NCBI GenBank assembly: GCA_019237945.1
Contig: JAFAOG010000046.1
Span: 1-41,380 of the forward strand
Source: Deltaproteobacteria bacterium
GTDB taxonomy: Bacteria > Myxococcota_A > Polyangia > Haliangiales > Haliangiaceae
DNA length: 41,380 bases
Direction of reading: 5' to 3'
The position numbers and the translations under genes are program-made. The notes under the pieces were generated by a model that saw nothing but the letters and a program-made list of their open reading frames with translations, was not told the origin of the DNA and ran no database searches. This document shows, in pieces, positions 1-8,260 of this stretch (positions are counted from its first letter, which is position 1; every line of letters starts with the position of its first letter).

Positions 1-844
1 TCGCGAGCCGCGTGCGTTCGCGAACGACCTCCGCGGCGTGCTCGTCGCACCACGCGCGCGCCTCGCGCAGCACGAATGCCGCCGCGCGCTGGTCGAGCGC
101 CGACAGGTTGTACGGCGGGCGGACCTTCTCGAGCAGCTGCGCGATCGCGCGCGAGGCGATCGTGTAGCCGACGCGCAGGCCGGCAAGCCCGACCTTCGAC
201 AGCGTGCGCATGATGACGAGGTTTCCGTGCTCGGCGAGCGCGGGCAGGTTCGACTGGCCGGAGTACGCGCCGTATGCCTCGTCGGAGACGATCACGGTGT
301 CGCGGTGACGGGTGGCGAGATCGAGCGCGAAGCTCGTGCGCCACAGCGTGCCGGTCGGATTGTTCGGCAGCGCGAGGAACACGACGGCCGGGCGCTGCTC
401 GATGATCGCGTGCTCGACCGCGATCTCGTCGAGCTCGAAGCGCGCGTCGAGGGGCACCTCGATCGTCTCGAGCCCGCGCGCGACGGCGGCGAGCTTGTAG
501 TAGACGAACGTCGGCACCGGATAGAGCACCGGCCCGGTCGCGAACGCGTTGACGAGCATCGCGATGAGCTCGTCGCTGCCGTTGCCGAACGTCAGCTGAT
601 CGCCGGCGACACCGTGATGCGCGGCGACCAGCGCTCGCAGCTCGCGGGCTTGCGGATCGGGGTAGCGCTCGAGCGGCGTCTCCGCGAGCACGGAGGCGAG
701 GCGCGCGCGGAGCTCGGCGGGCAGGCTGTACGGCAGCTCGTTCGCATCGAGCTTCGCCTTGATGTTCGCCGGCTGCGGTACGTGATACGCGGCCGCGCCG
801 CGCAGCGCCGCCGGAACCCGACTCTCGAGCGGTCCGAGGCTCAT
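1..844 (-). CDS. hisC: Histidinol-phosphate aminotransferase (3' end outside window)
   Basis: PLP-dependent aminotransferase of histidine biosynthesis that converts imidazole-acetol phosphate and glutamate to histidinol phosphate. The minus-strand reading starts [16 protein letters not shown] and then shows KLDANELPY, the family N-terminal substrate region, FGNGSDELI in the cofactor site, LPNNPTGT, and [25 protein letters not shown] contains the PLP lysine (SK). About 281 codons are visible and the C-terminal part lies beyond base 1. The ATG (842-844) overlaps the hisD stop as ATGA, so translation is probably coupled. This start is firm because the coding frame begins right after hisD and the N-terminus matches the family. 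Confidence 0.93.
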   Translation of the reverse strand, partial: MSLGPLESRVPAALRGAAAYHVPQPANIKAKLDANELPYSLPAELRARLASVLAETPLERYPDPQARELRALVAAHHGVAGDQLTFGNGSDELIAMLVNAFATGPVLYPVPTFVYYKLAAVARGLETIEVPLDARFELDEIAVEHAIIEQRPAVVFLALPNNPTGTLWRTSFALDLATRHRDTVIVSDEAYGAYSGQSNLPALAEHGNLVIMRTLSKVGLAGLRVGYTIASRAIAQLLEKVRPPYNLSALDQRAAAFVLREARAWCDEHAAEVVRERTRLA

Positions 845-2082
845 CGGCGTTTCAGCGCCGAACGACCGTGCGCCTCCAGGCCTTCGCACGACGCGAGCGT
901 CGCGATCGGGCCGGCGTGCTCGCGCGCGGCCTCCGCCGTGTACTCGATCAGCGACGTGCGCTTGCGGAAGTCGTGGACGCCGAGCGGCGATGCGTAGCGC
1001 GCGGCCCCGCCCGTCGGCAGCACGTGGTTCGCGCCGGCCAGGTAGTCGCCCGCGGCCTCCGACGAGTAGCGGCCGAGGAAGATCGCGCCGGCCGTCGTGC
1101 ACTGGGCGGCGAGCGCGCGCGGCTCGGCGACGTCGAGCTCGAGGTGCTCGGGCGCGAACCGGTTCGCGAATGCGACGGCATCGTCGAGCGACGCGGCGAT
1201 CACGCACGCACCGTGCGTCGCGATCGAGTGCGCGGCGATCTCGCGGCGCGGCAGCGTGGCGAGCTGCGCATCGACCTCGCGAGAGATCGCGGCGGCGAGG
1301 TCGCGCGAGATCGTCACGACGATCGCGCGGGCTTCACGATCGTGCTCGGCCTGCGCGAGCAGATCGGCGGCGACCCACGACGGTTCGGCCGTCTCGTCCG
1401 CGATGATCAGGACCTCCGACGGGCCCGCGATCGAGTCGATGTCGACCTCGCCGTAGACCTGGCGCTTCGCGCTCGCGACCCACGCGTTGCCCGGGCCGAC
1501 GATCTTGTCGACGCGCGGCACGGTCTCGGTGCCGTACGCGAGCGCCGCAACGGCCTGCGCGCCGCCGAGCTCGAACACGCGATCGACGCGAGCGAGCCGC
1601 GCCGCGAGCATCGCCTCGGGCGACGCGCCCGGCGTCACCATGATCACCTCGGGGACGCCGGCGACCTTCGCCGGGATCGCCGTCATCAGCACGCTCGACG
1701 GATAGCGCGCGGTGCCGCCCGGCACGTAGAGTCCGGCGCGGTGGAGCGGCGAGATGCGCAGCTCGAGGCGAACGCCGTCGAGTGTGATGTCGACATCGTG
1801 CTCGACCTGGCGCTCGTGAAATGCGCGGATACGCGACGCGGCGAGCTCGAGCGCGTCATGGACGTCGGGCGCCACGCGGCCCGCGAGCTCGTCCCAGCGC
1901 GCGCGCGACACCTCGTACGGCGGCTCGCGCTTGTCGAAGCGGCGCGTGTAGTCGGCGACGGCGGCGTCCCCGCGTGCGCGAACGTCGGCGAGGATCGCGG
2001 CGACCTGCTCGTCGATGCCGTGCTCGAAGCGCGTCGAGCGATCGAGCAGCGGGCCGGCGTCCTTGAGGTCGACGATGCGCAT
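841..2082 (-). CDS. hisD: Histidinol dehydrogenase
   Basis: Zinc- and NAD-dependent enzyme that oxidises L-histidinol to histidine in the last two steps of the pathway, in the cytoplasm. The protein is 413 aa, close to the usual 420-440. Visible family signatures are [16 protein letters not shown], the [10 protein letters not shown] segment, [19 protein letters not shown] (the Gln/His region of the zinc site) and FAPEHLEL near the C-terminus. The ATG at 2080-2082 overlaps the stop of the upstream lipoprotein gene by one base (TGATG), and the stop overlaps hisC (ATGA). It is therefore the middle gene of a tightly coupled operon. No hisG precedes it, which is the common arrangement elsewhere. 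Confidence 0.96.
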   Translation of the reverse strand: MRIVDLKDAGPLLDRSTRFEHGIDEQVAAILADVRARGDAAVADYTRRFDKREPPYEVSRARWDELAGRVAPDVHDALELAASRIRAFHERQVEHDVDITLDGVRLELRISPLHRAGLYVPGGTARYPSSVLMTAIPAKVAGVPEVIMVTPGASPEAMLAARLARVDRVFELGGAQAVAALAYGTETVPRVDKIVGPGNAWVASAKRQVYGEVDIDSIAGPSEVLIIADETAEPSWVAADLLAQAEHDREARAIVVTISRDLAAAISREVDAQLATLPRREIAAHSIATHGACVIAASLDDAVAFANRFAPEHLELDVAEPRALAAQCTTAGAIFLGRYSSEAAGDYLAGANHVLPTGGAARYASPLGVHDFRKRTSLIEYTAEAAREHAGPIATLASCEGLEAHGRSALKRR

Positions 2083-2747
2083 CAGTCCTTCTTCTTCTCG
2101 TTCCGGTCGGGCAGCTTCGACTTCTTCGGGTCGTACTTGTCGAGATCGGGGCGCGGCGCGTTCGGGTCGTACTGCTCCTTCTCCTTCGTCGGCTGATCGT
2201 CGGGGCCCGGCGGCAGCGGGCCTTCGAGCACGCCGCCCGGCACGATCGATGGATAGCGATCGGCGTACGTCACGACGAGCCCATCGGGCACGCTCTCGCG
2301 CCCTCGCCCACCGACCTTCACGACGTGCTGCTTCGCGGCCCACATCACCCACGTCTCGCCGTGGCCCTGCAGACGCAGCGCGCGCGTGCCTTTGATCTTG
2401 TCTTCCTCGACCTGGTAGCCGTCCTCGGCTGCGAGGCGACGGACGTACTTCACGAGCGCGCGGAGCACGCCGTCGTCCTTCTCGTACCGTGTAACAAACG
2501 CGTTGACGACGTCCTTGTCGTCACAGCAGTGCGCGCGCTTCTCGGCGGCCTCGTCGACGTAACTCGCGGTGAATCCCTGCGCCTTGTTGTTCGCGACCCA
2601 CACCTCGATATCGACGACCGCCTGGAATCGCCGGTACTTCCACGTGCCAAGATCTGCCTGAATCACACCCTGCTTCGGCTGGGGTGGACGCCCTCCGCAC
2701 GCCGCCAACCCAAGGGTCAGAAGCAGGCCGAGTAGCGGCGATCTCAT
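2082..2747 (-). CDS. Putative lipoprotein heading the his operon
   Basis: Hypothetical lipoprotein of 221 aa. The N-terminus [19 protein letters not shown] is a lipoprotein signal peptide with lipobox LAAC, so the mature protein should start at Cys17 and sit on an outer or inner membrane leaflet. The middle has a soluble domain with a CC pair (HCCDDKD) and an [13 protein letters not shown] strand. The C-terminus is a charged, proline-rich tail ending in Lys/Asp. I recognise no named family. The start is chosen because the lipoprotein signal begins exactly there. A TACCAT -10-like hexamer lies 7 bases upstream. Its stop overlaps hisD, so an envelope protein of unknown role is co-transcribed with histidine genes. 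Confidence 0.8.
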   Translation of the reverse strand: MRSPLLGLLLTLGLAACGGRPPQPKQGVIQADLGTWKYRRFQAVVDIEVWVANNKAQGFTASYVDEAAEKRAHCCDDKDVVNAFVTRYEKDDGVLRALVKYVRRLAAEDGYQVEEDKIKGTRALRLQGHGETWVMWAAKQHVVKVGGRGRESVPDGLVVTYADRYPSIVPGGVLEGPLPPGPDDQPTKEKEQYDPNAPRPDLDKYDPKKSKLPDRNEKKKD

Positions 2748-2754
2748 ATCCGCA

Positions 2755-2760
2755 ATGGTA
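2755..2760 (-). promoter_or_regulatory. -10 hexamer TACCAT, 7 bases before the lipoprotein ATG
   Basis: Read on the minus strand, TACCAT is followed by seven bases and then the ATG at 2747. This is the TANNNT-plus-short-gap pattern that recurs in the window and would give a leaderless or one-base-leader mRNA. A purine-rich GGAGGAG lies further upstream, but it is before the predicted transcription start and so unlikely to be a ribosome site. No convincing -35 is seen. Confidence 0.5.
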
Positions 2761-2773
2761 CTCCACTCCTCCG

Positions 2774-2802
2774 TTGACAGCAGACGCGCGTCGTCGAATA
2801 GT
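2774..2802 (+). promoter_or_regulatory. Sigma-70-type promoter of metK
   Basis: A perfect -35 TTGACA (2774-2779), a 17-base spacer, and a -10-like AATAGT (2797-2802). A start 6-8 bases downstream falls near 2809, leaving only about 4-5 bases before the metK ATG at 2814. The leader is too short for a SAM riboswitch or a Shine-Dalgarno, and the bases there are C-rich. Confidence 0.7.
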
Positions 2803-2813
2803 GCCCCCCACTC

Positions 2814-4073
2814 ATGGCCAGCTACCTGTTCTCGTCTGAATCCGTGACCGAAGGTCATCCCGACAAGCTGTGTGATGCCGTCTCCGACGCCGTCCTCGAT
2901 GCGTGCCTCGCGCAAGATCCAGCGAGCCGCGTTGCCTGCGAGAGCGTGACGAAAACCGGCTTGGTGCTCCTCGCCGGCGAGATCACGACGAAGGCTGTCC
3001 TCGACTACCCGAAGATCGTTCGCGACGCAGTTCGCGAGATCGGGTTCACCAGCTCCGACATGGGCTTCGACGCCGACAGCTGCGCCGTCATGGTCGCGGT
3101 TGCTCAGCAGTCTCCCGACATCGCGCAGGGCGTCGATCGCGGCGACCCGGCCAAGCAGGGCGCAGGCGATCAGGGCCTGATGTTCGGCTACGCGTGCGAC
3201 GAGACCAAGGAGCTGATGCCGATGCCGATCCAGACGGCGCACCAGCTCGCGGCGAAGCTCGCCGAGGTCCGCAAGAAGCAGACGAAGGGCGTCAACTGGC
3301 TCCGTCCCGACGGCAAGACCCAGGTCTCCGTGCGCTACGAAGACGGCAAGATCACCGGCATCGAGGCCGTCGTCGTCTCGACCCAGCACAACGAAGAGGT
3401 CAAGCAGAAGACGATCGAGGAAGCGATCCGCGAGCTCGTCATCAAGCCGGTCCTCCCGGCCAAGCTGCTGACCAACAAGACCAAGATCCACATCAACCCG
3501 ACCGGCCGCTTCGTCATCGGTGGCCCGCACGGCGATGCCGGCCTCACCGGCCGCAAGATCATCGTCGACACCTACGGCGGCTACGCCCGCCACGGCGGCG
3601 GCGCGTTCTCGGGCAAGGACCCGTCGAAGGTCGACCGCTCGGCCGCGTACTACGCGCGCTACATCGCGAAGCACGTCGTCGCGGCCGGCCTCGCGAAGCG
3701 CTGCGAGGTCCAGTTCGCATACGCGATCGGCGTCGCCGAGCCCGTCTCGATGCTCGTCGACACGTTCGGCACCGGCATCGTCTCCGACGAGAAGCTGACC
3801 AAGGCCGTGCTCGCCACGTTCGACGCGCGCCCGGGCATGCTGATCAAGGAGCTCGACCTCCGCCGCCCGATCTTCAAGAAGACCGCCGCCTACGGCCACT
3901 TCGGCCGCGAGGAAGCGGAGTTCACGTGGGAGAAGACGCCGCTCGTCGAGAAGCTGCGCGACCACGCGAAGGGCGGCAACGGCGTCGCCGTCACGAACGG
4001 CAATGGCCACGGCAAGGCCGCGTCGAAGAAGGTCGCCGCGAAGACGAAGGCCGGCGCGGTCGCCCGCGCGTAG
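2814..4073 (+). CDS. metK: S-adenosylmethionine synthetase
   Basis: Makes S-adenosylmethionine from methionine and ATP in the cytoplasm. The 419 aa protein begins [21 protein letters not shown], the invariant N-terminal ATP-binding region, which fixes the start. Other family motifs are [19 protein letters not shown], the [21 protein letters not shown] glycine-rich loop and [19 protein letters not shown]. The family is usually about 385-400 aa. The extra length is a C-terminal tail of about 25 residues rich in Lys, Ala and Gly (from [11 protein letters not shown] onward), which resembles a flexible, basic, possibly nucleic-acid-contacting tail. It is monocistronic, with its own promoter and an almost leaderless start. 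Confidence 0.98.
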   Translation: MASYLFSSESVTEGHPDKLCDAVSDAVLDACLAQDPASRVACESVTKTGLVLLAGEITTKAVLDYPKIVRDAVREIGFTSSDMGFDADSCAVMVAVAQQSPDIAQGVDRGDPAKQGAGDQGLMFGYACDETKELMPMPIQTAHQLAAKLAEVRKKQTKGVNWLRPDGKTQVSVRYEDGKITGIEAVVVSTQHNEEVKQKTIEEAIRELVIKPVLPAKLLTNKTKIHINPTGRFVIGGPHGDAGLTGRKIIVDTYGGYARHGGGAFSGKDPSKVDRSAAYYARYIAKHVVAAGLAKRCEVQFAYAIGVAEPVSMLVDTFGTGIVSDEKLTKAVLATFDARPGMLIKELDLRRPIFKKTAAYGHFGREEAEFTWEKTPLVEKLRDHAKGGNGVAVTNGNGHGKAASKKVAAKTKAGAVARA

Positions 4074-4257
4074 GACGCACTCGCTCGCCAGATATTCACG
4101 GGCTCCGATCGCACGCGCGGTTGGGGCCCGCGGAGTTTTCGGGGTCGACGATCGCGACATCGCCGTCGCGAACCTGCAGCCGCGCGCGTTCGTGCGTTGC
4201 ATAAGCCTGCGAAGCGGGCGGCGCGTGCGTGGCGCGGCGGCTGCTGAATGCGCCGGC

Positions 4258-4815
4258 ATGCCGATCGTGCTCGGACTGCTGGGACCGTACATCTCGTGGT
4301 CGCTGACCGGATGGTTTCCGACCGACAAGCTCGCGAGCCACTTCACCCACATGGAGAACGGCGCGCAGTTCGCGCTGATCCTCGGGGCGCGCGTGACCGA
4401 TCACCTCGCGATCGAGGCGTTCACCGCGCCGCCGCTCGCGCACGACCAGCCGTCGATCGACGTCGAGGGCGTCGACGCGAAGATCATGTGGCCGATCGGG
4501 AGGTACGTCACACCGTATGCGCGGCTGCGCATCGCGCGGATGACCGTCGACCTCGATACGCTCTATCACCGCACCGCCCCGCTGTCGGGGATGGGTGGCG
4601 GCGAGGGCATCGGGCTGCAGGTGCAGTTTCCCGGGCGGATGTTCGGCTTGATCGTCCCCGCGTGGTTTGCCGCGCCGTTCGGGTTCAAGGGCGTCGGCGG
4701 CATCTGGACCGAGGTGACGCACGAGGCATACGACCTCGCCGCCGGCGGGTCACATGGCGCGCCCGAACATTTCTGGCGCTACGCGTATGGCGTCGCGTGG
4801 GGCGCCGCATTCTAG
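4258..4815 (+). CDS. Beta-barrel-like hypothetical protein
   Basis: A 185 aa protein I cannot assign to a named family. It has alternating hydrophobic/polar strands, glycine-rich turns (GMGGGEGIGLQVQFPG) and a C-terminal Phe in AYGVAWGAAF, as in many outer-membrane barrels. The start at ATG 4258 is uncertain. No signal peptide is seen there, and the frame stays open upstream without an obvious better start. A frameshifted or missed signal sequence is possible. It lies 184 bases after metK and 58 bases before the protease gene. That upstream gap holds no clear terminator or promoter. Confidence 0.5.
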   Translation: MPIVLGLLGPYISWSLTGWFPTDKLASHFTHMENGAQFALILGARVTDHLAIEAFTAPPLAHDQPSIDVEGVDAKIMWPIGRYVTPYARLRIARMTVDLDTLYHRTAPLSGMGGGEGIGLQVQFPGRMFGLIVPAWFAAPFGFKGVGGIWTEVTHEAYDLAAGGSHGAPEHFWRYAYGVAWGAAF

Positions 4816-4861
4816 GTGGCAAGGCGTGGCATCGGGCACGGCGCGGCGCGGGCGGCCGTCG

Positions 4862-4867
4862 TATCGT
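4862..4867 (+). promoter_or_regulatory. -10 hexamer TATCGT, 6 bases before GTG 4874
   Basis: TATCGT is followed by six bases and then GTG at 4874, so the predicted transcription start coincides with the start codon. This spacing is why I prefer GTG 4874 over the in-frame ATG two codons later. Confidence 0.55.
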
Positions 4868-4873
4868 CGGGCC

Positions 4874-7471
4874 GTGCGCATGGTCCTCGCAGTGATCGCT
4901 CTCGCCTTCGCAGGCGCGCGCGCGCAGGGCGAGCCGGTCCACGCGCAGCGCGTGATCCATCGTGCGATCGAGACGCGCACGATCGGCGGCTGGCGCGCGA
5001 GCATCGATCCGCGCACCGGCACGGCCGTCGCGATGTGGGGCGCGCATGTCGATGCGCCCGGCGCGATCGCAGACGCGCGCGTGGCGGAGCGGGCGGCGCT
5101 CGCGTTCGTCGCATCGCATCGCGAGGTCGGCGCCGGCGGGACGTTCGTCGTCGCGCGCGACAGCGTGACCGATGGGTTGCGCACGGTCGTGCTGCAGCAG
5201 ACGAGCGGCGGACGGCCTGTGATCGGGGCGCAGGTGCTGTGCGTGTTCGGCCGCGACCGGATGTTCGCGGTCCAGTCGCACGCGCTGCCCGGCGTTGCCG
5301 CACCCGCGGGCGGGTCGGCCGTGTTGCCGCTCGACGACGCCGGCACGATCGCGTTTCACGCGGTCAGCGTCGCGACCGACGATCACTTCGACGTGTATCG
5401 CGCGCTCGACGGGCGCGAGCTGCTGCGCGTCGACCAGCGGCTGTACAACACGGGCACGTTGAGGTTCGACGTCGGCGAGCGCTACGCGAGCGGTGTGCGT
5501 GTGGCGGCGCCCGCACCGCGCGTCGACATCACGGTGAACGGCACGGCGACGGCGACCGGCAGCGATGGCACGTTCTCGTGGGCGAGCGGCACGGCGACGG
5601 TCGTGCCGAGCGTGCGCGGCGCGGTCGTCGATGTCGTCGATGCGAGTGGCAGCGGCGCGCCGGTGGCGTCGCTGAACGTCACGAACGGCAGCAGCGCGAC
5701 GTGGAGCGCGGCGACCGACGAGGTCGGCGATGCGCAGCTGTCGACGTACATCTACGGCAACATCGTCAAGGCGCGCGATCGGCTGATCAACCCGGCGGTC
5801 GCGACGTGGCTCGACGCGCGGATGACGTTCTCGGTCAACGAGGCGAGCTCGTGCAACGCGTACGCGACCGCGACCGACGTGCACTTCTTCCGCGCGAGCG
5901 CCGACTGCCAGAACACCGGACGGATCGCCGACATCGTGTTCCACGAGTTCGGCCATTCGTTTCACTACAACTCGTTCCTCGGCACGGGCGGTCCTGCGGG
6001 CGACCTGTCGGAGGGCCTCGCCGACTTCAACGCGGCGAACATCACCGAGGATCCGGGCGTCGGGCGCGGCTTCTTCTACACCGACGCGCCGAACCGCGAC
6101 ATCGATCCGCCGGGACGCGAGTACGTGTACCCGCGCGACGTGGTCGTCGTCGATCCACACCAGACGGGCCTGATCATCGCCGGGGCGCTGTGGGATCTGC
6201 GCGCCGGGCTCGTGCGCGACCTCGGGCATGCGGCGGGCGTCGCGGCCGCGGAGAACGTGTTCAAGGGCGTGCTGCAGCGCGCGGCTGACATCCCGTCGAC
6301 GTACATGGCGGCGCTCGTCGCCGATGATGACAACGCGGATCTGTCGGACGGCACGCCCCACTACTGCGCGATCGAGCGCGCGTTCGGGCGCCACGGGCTC
6401 GCGCCGGGGTTCATGGACACCGACGTCGCGACGCCCGTCGTCGACGGCCTCAACATCTCGGTCGCGGTGACGCCGCCCGCGTCGAGCGATTGCCCGCCAT
6501 CGACGATCACCGCGATCCACGTGACGTGGCACGCAGGCGACGGCGTGCCGTCGACGTTCGACCTCGCGCTCGGCGATGCGTGGACCGGCTCGTTCCCGCA
6601 GATGCCGCCGGGCACGGTCGTGGGCTACACCGTCGAGGCCGTGCGCGACGACGGCACGAGCATCGTGTTCCCGCAGAACCCCGCGGATCCCGAGTACCAG
6701 CTGTTCGTCGGGCCCGCGATCGCGATCTGGTGCGACCCGATGGACAAGGATCCGATGTGGAACCAGACCGGCAACTACGGCATCGAGTGGAACTGGGGCC
6801 AGCCGACCGGCGGCGGCGGCGATCCGCACGCGGCGCACACCGGGCTCAACGTCGTCGGCACGCAGGTCGGCGGCAACGGGCTCTACGACGGCGCGACGTC
6901 GACGTGGATCGAGACGCCATCGCTCGACGTCTCGGCGTACGCGCAGGTCCACCTGCAGTACTGGCGCTGGTTGACCGTCGAGGATCGCGCGTACGACGCC
7001 GCCGGCATCTCGGTCAACGGCCAGGTCGCGTGGCAAAACCTGATGACGCCGCAGAAGACGATCAATCACATCGATCGCGAGTGGCGCTTCCAGGACGTCG
7101 ACCTCACGCCGTACATCAGCGACGGCACGGCGCAGGTGCGATGGACGCTCGACACCGACTCGAGCAATCAGTTCGGCGGCTGGAACCTCGACGACGTGTG
7201 CATCGTCGCGCTGATCAAGTACCCGCTGTGCGGCGACGGCATCGTCGATCCGGGCGAGCAGTGCGACGACGGCAACACGACCAGCGGCGACGGCTGCAGC
7301 AAGAGCTGCATCGACGAGCCGGAGGCCGGCGGCGGCGGGTGCAGCGCGGGCGGGTCTAGTGGCTGGCTCGTGTGCTTCGCAGCTCTTGCTCGAGCACGTG
7401 GCCGTCGCGGTCGGTCTCGGCGCGAATGCCGTAGTACGTGTGCGGTCCGCGCGGATCGGCATCGATCGTGA
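4874..7471 (+). CDS. Secreted zinc metalloprotease with Myxococcus Cys-rich repeat
   Basis: Probable secreted or surface zinc peptidase of 865 aa. A signal peptide (VLAVIALAFAGARA) opens the protein, followed by an FTP/PepSY-like propeptide region to about residue 200. The zinc motif HEFGH is at residues 357-361, with a downstream EGLADF segment that may give the third ligand. Beta-rich domains fill the C-terminal half, including a region reading YWRWLTVEDRAYD that resembles an adhesion or carbohydrate-binding fold. Near residues 785-815 is a Myxococcus Cys-rich repeat (CGDGIVDPGEQCDDGN). Then come a Gly-Cys, a short hydrophobic run and an Arg-rich cluster, as in MYXO-CTERM surface-sorting tails. 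The last 116 bases overlap the convergent lipoprotein gene. Substrate unknown. Confidence 0.88.
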   Translation: MRMVLAVIALAFAGARAQGEPVHAQRVIHRAIETRTIGGWRASIDPRTGTAVAMWGAHVDAPGAIADARVAERAALAFVASHREVGAGGTFVVARDSVTDGLRTVVLQQTSGGRPVIGAQVLCVFGRDRMFAVQSHALPGVAAPAGGSAVLPLDDAGTIAFHAVSVATDDHFDVYRALDGRELLRVDQRLYNTGTLRFDVGERYASGVRVAAPAPRVDITVNGTATATGSDGTFSWASGTATVVPSVRGAVVDVVDASGSGAPVASLNVTNGSSATWSAATDEVGDAQLSTYIYGNIVKARDRLINPAVATWLDARMTFSVNEASSCNAYATATDVHFFRASADCQNTGRIADIVFHEFGHSFHYNSFLGTGGPAGDLSEGLADFNAANITEDPGVGRGFFYTDAPNRDIDPPGREYVYPRDVVVVDPHQTGLIIAGALWDLRAGLVRDLGHAAGVAAAENVFKGVLQRAADIPSTYMAALVADDDNADLSDGTPHYCAIERAFGRHGLAPGFMDTDVATPVVDGLNISVAVTPPASSDCPPSTITAIHVTWHAGDGVPSTFDLALGDAWTGSFPQMPPGTVVGYTVEAVRDDGTSIVFPQNPADPEYQLFVGPAIAIWCDPMDKDPMWNQTGNYGIEWNWGQPTGGGGDPHAAHTGLNVVGTQVGGNGLYDGATSTWIETPSLDVSAYAQVHLQYWRWLTVEDRAYDAAGISVNGQVAWQNLMTPQKTINHIDREWRFQDVDLTPYISDGTAQVRWTLDTDSSNQFGGWNLDDVCIVALIKYPLCGDGIVDPGEQCDDGNTTSGDGCSKSCIDEPEAGGGGCSAGGSSGWLVCFAALARARGRRGRSRRECRSTCAVRADRHRS

Positions 7472-7814
7472 GCTTCAGATCGAACGGCGCGGGGCCGTCG
7501 ACGCTCTCGATCCGGTAGTGACTCTTCACCTTGTCGTGCGTCTCGAGCAGGTTGAAGCGGATCTCCTCGTTCGTCGCCTCGAACTGGAACAGCTCGAACG
7601 TGCCCTTGAAGATCGTGCGGTCCTGGTAGACGCCGCCGCCCATCGACGGCACGAAGCGATAGACGTGCAGCTTGTCGCGCTCGGTCTCGGGCATCCGGTC
7701 GATCCAGTTGCGATCGATCAGCACCTGGCGAGCTTCATCGCCGGTGATCTGCTTCGAAGGCGTATGCGACGAGCACGCGGTCGCCGCGACGAGAACGAAT
7801 GCGATGGAGCGCAT
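7356..7814 (-). CDS. Putative lipoprotein
   Basis: 152 aa. The N-terminus MRSIAFVLVAATACSSH is a lipoprotein signal with Cys14 as the likely acylated residue. The mature part has a helix (ITGDEARQVLIDRNWIDRMPE) followed by beta-rich sequence with VYRFVPSMGGGVYQDRT and TFELFQFEATNEEIRFNLLE. It resembles a small lipocalin- or CHAP-unrelated beta protein, but I cannot name a family. The start is supported by the signal sequence and by a TAGCCT hexamer 6 bases upstream. Its 3' end overlaps the 3' end of the protease gene on the opposite strand by 116 bases, an unusually long convergent overlap. Confidence 0.78.
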   Translation of the reverse strand: MRSIAFVLVAATACSSHTPSKQITGDEARQVLIDRNWIDRMPETERDKLHVYRFVPSMGGGVYQDRTIFKGTFELFQFEATNEEIRFNLLETHDKVKSHYRIESVDGPAPFDLKLTIDADPRGPHTYYGIRAETDRDGHVLEQELRSTRASH

Positions 7815-7820
7815 GCTCCA

Positions 7821-7826
7821 AGGCTA
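7821..7826 (-). promoter_or_regulatory. -10 hexamer TAGCCT, 6 bases before ATG 7814
   Basis: On the minus strand TAGCCT is followed by six bases and then ATG, which would give a leaderless mRNA. It lies in the 14-base gap between this lipoprotein gene and the roadblock-like gene upstream, so the two may be separately transcribed. Confidence 0.5.
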
Positions 7827-7828
7827 GC

Positions 7829-8203
7829 TCACGCAGCGAGGATGCGCAGGGCACCGGCGGCGCCGCGAGCGATCTGCTTCTTGCGCTGCTCGGAGCTGCC
7901 TCCGACCGCGCAGACGAGCAGCTCGGAGCCGTCGATCGCGACCTTCGTCATCTGGACGTCCCAGCGCGCGCCCTGGCCGAGCAGCGTGCCGTCGAACGAC
8001 CGGATCTTCGGGCCGACGAGCACCATCCGGGCGGCGACCTCGTCGCACGCGTAGACATCGCCGGCGGCGGCGAGCGGGAGGCCATCGCTATCGGCGACGA
8101 CCATCGCCTGGATCTTGCCTTCCTTGCAGCAATCGTCGAGCTGGTAGGTCAACGCGAGGGTGACCGTGTCGGCGCGGCGGCGCCTGCGTTCGTTCTTCCG
8201 CAT
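7829..8203 (-). CDS. Roadblock/LC7-like small regulatory protein
   Basis: 124 aa. The fold is suggested by ALTYQLDDCCKEGKIQAMVVADSDGLPLAAAGD, matching the roadblock pattern of a helix, a strand carrying VADSDGLPLA, and a conserved Gly. Later strands read SELLVCAVGG and are followed by an Arg/Lys helix. Roadblock proteins in this phylum commonly act with small Ras-like GTPases, but no GTPase gene is adjacent here. The N-terminus MRKNERRRRR is very basic. I chose ATG 8203 because no earlier in-frame start keeps homology. A GACGAT hexamer 6 bases upstream is a weak -10. It is divergent from the S9 peptidase gene, with 57 bases between starts. The family call is from pattern recognition and is moderate. 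Confidence 0.7.
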   Translation of the reverse strand: MRKNERRRRRADTVTLALTYQLDDCCKEGKIQAMVVADSDGLPLAAAGDVYACDEVAARMVLVGPKIRSFDGTLLGQGARWDVQMTKVAIDGSELLVCAVGGSSEQRKKQIARGAAGALRILAA

Positions 8204-8236
8204 GGTGCAATCGTCGAGCAGGACGGGCGCGGGGGC

Positions 8237-8257
8237 AAAAAACCGGCATACTGCCGG
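8237..8257 (-). terminator. Rho-independent terminator-like hairpin (minus strand)
   Basis: On the minus strand CCGGCA-GTA-TGCCGG forms a perfect 6-bp stem with a 3-base loop, followed at once by six T residues. That is a compact intrinsic terminator. It points toward the roadblock-like gene and sits upstream of it, so it would stop antisense transcripts coming from inside the S9 peptidase gene. The same palindrome also covers the predicted -10 of the S9 gene, so it could instead be an operator. Confidence 0.5.
8247..8252 (+). promoter_or_regulatory. -10-like CATACT, 8 bases before ATG 8261
   Basis: CATACT agrees with TATAAT at four of six positions and is followed by eight bases and the ATG, so the message would have at most a two-base leader. 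It is embedded in the loop of the hairpin at 8243-8257. Confidence 0.4.
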
Positions 8258-8260
8258 CCG

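Noticed and set aside
38-2196. Plus-strand open frames over the histidine genes
   Set aside because: They are shadows of hisC and hisD, whose conserved motifs are all on the minus strand.
2780-2813. SAM riboswitch upstream of metK
   Set aside because: The predicted transcript leader is only about five bases, and no SAM-box-like fold is present in the 66-base gap.
4003-4257. N-terminal extension of the beta-barrel-like protein into metK
   Set aside because: The frame is open only because it shadows metK; the extension is Arg/Ser-rich without homology-like features.
4685-7462. A 925-codon minus-strand open frame opposite the metalloprotease
   Set aside because: It has Arg/Ala/Val-rich shadow composition. 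The plus strand carries the signal peptide, HEFGH and the Cys-rich repeat.
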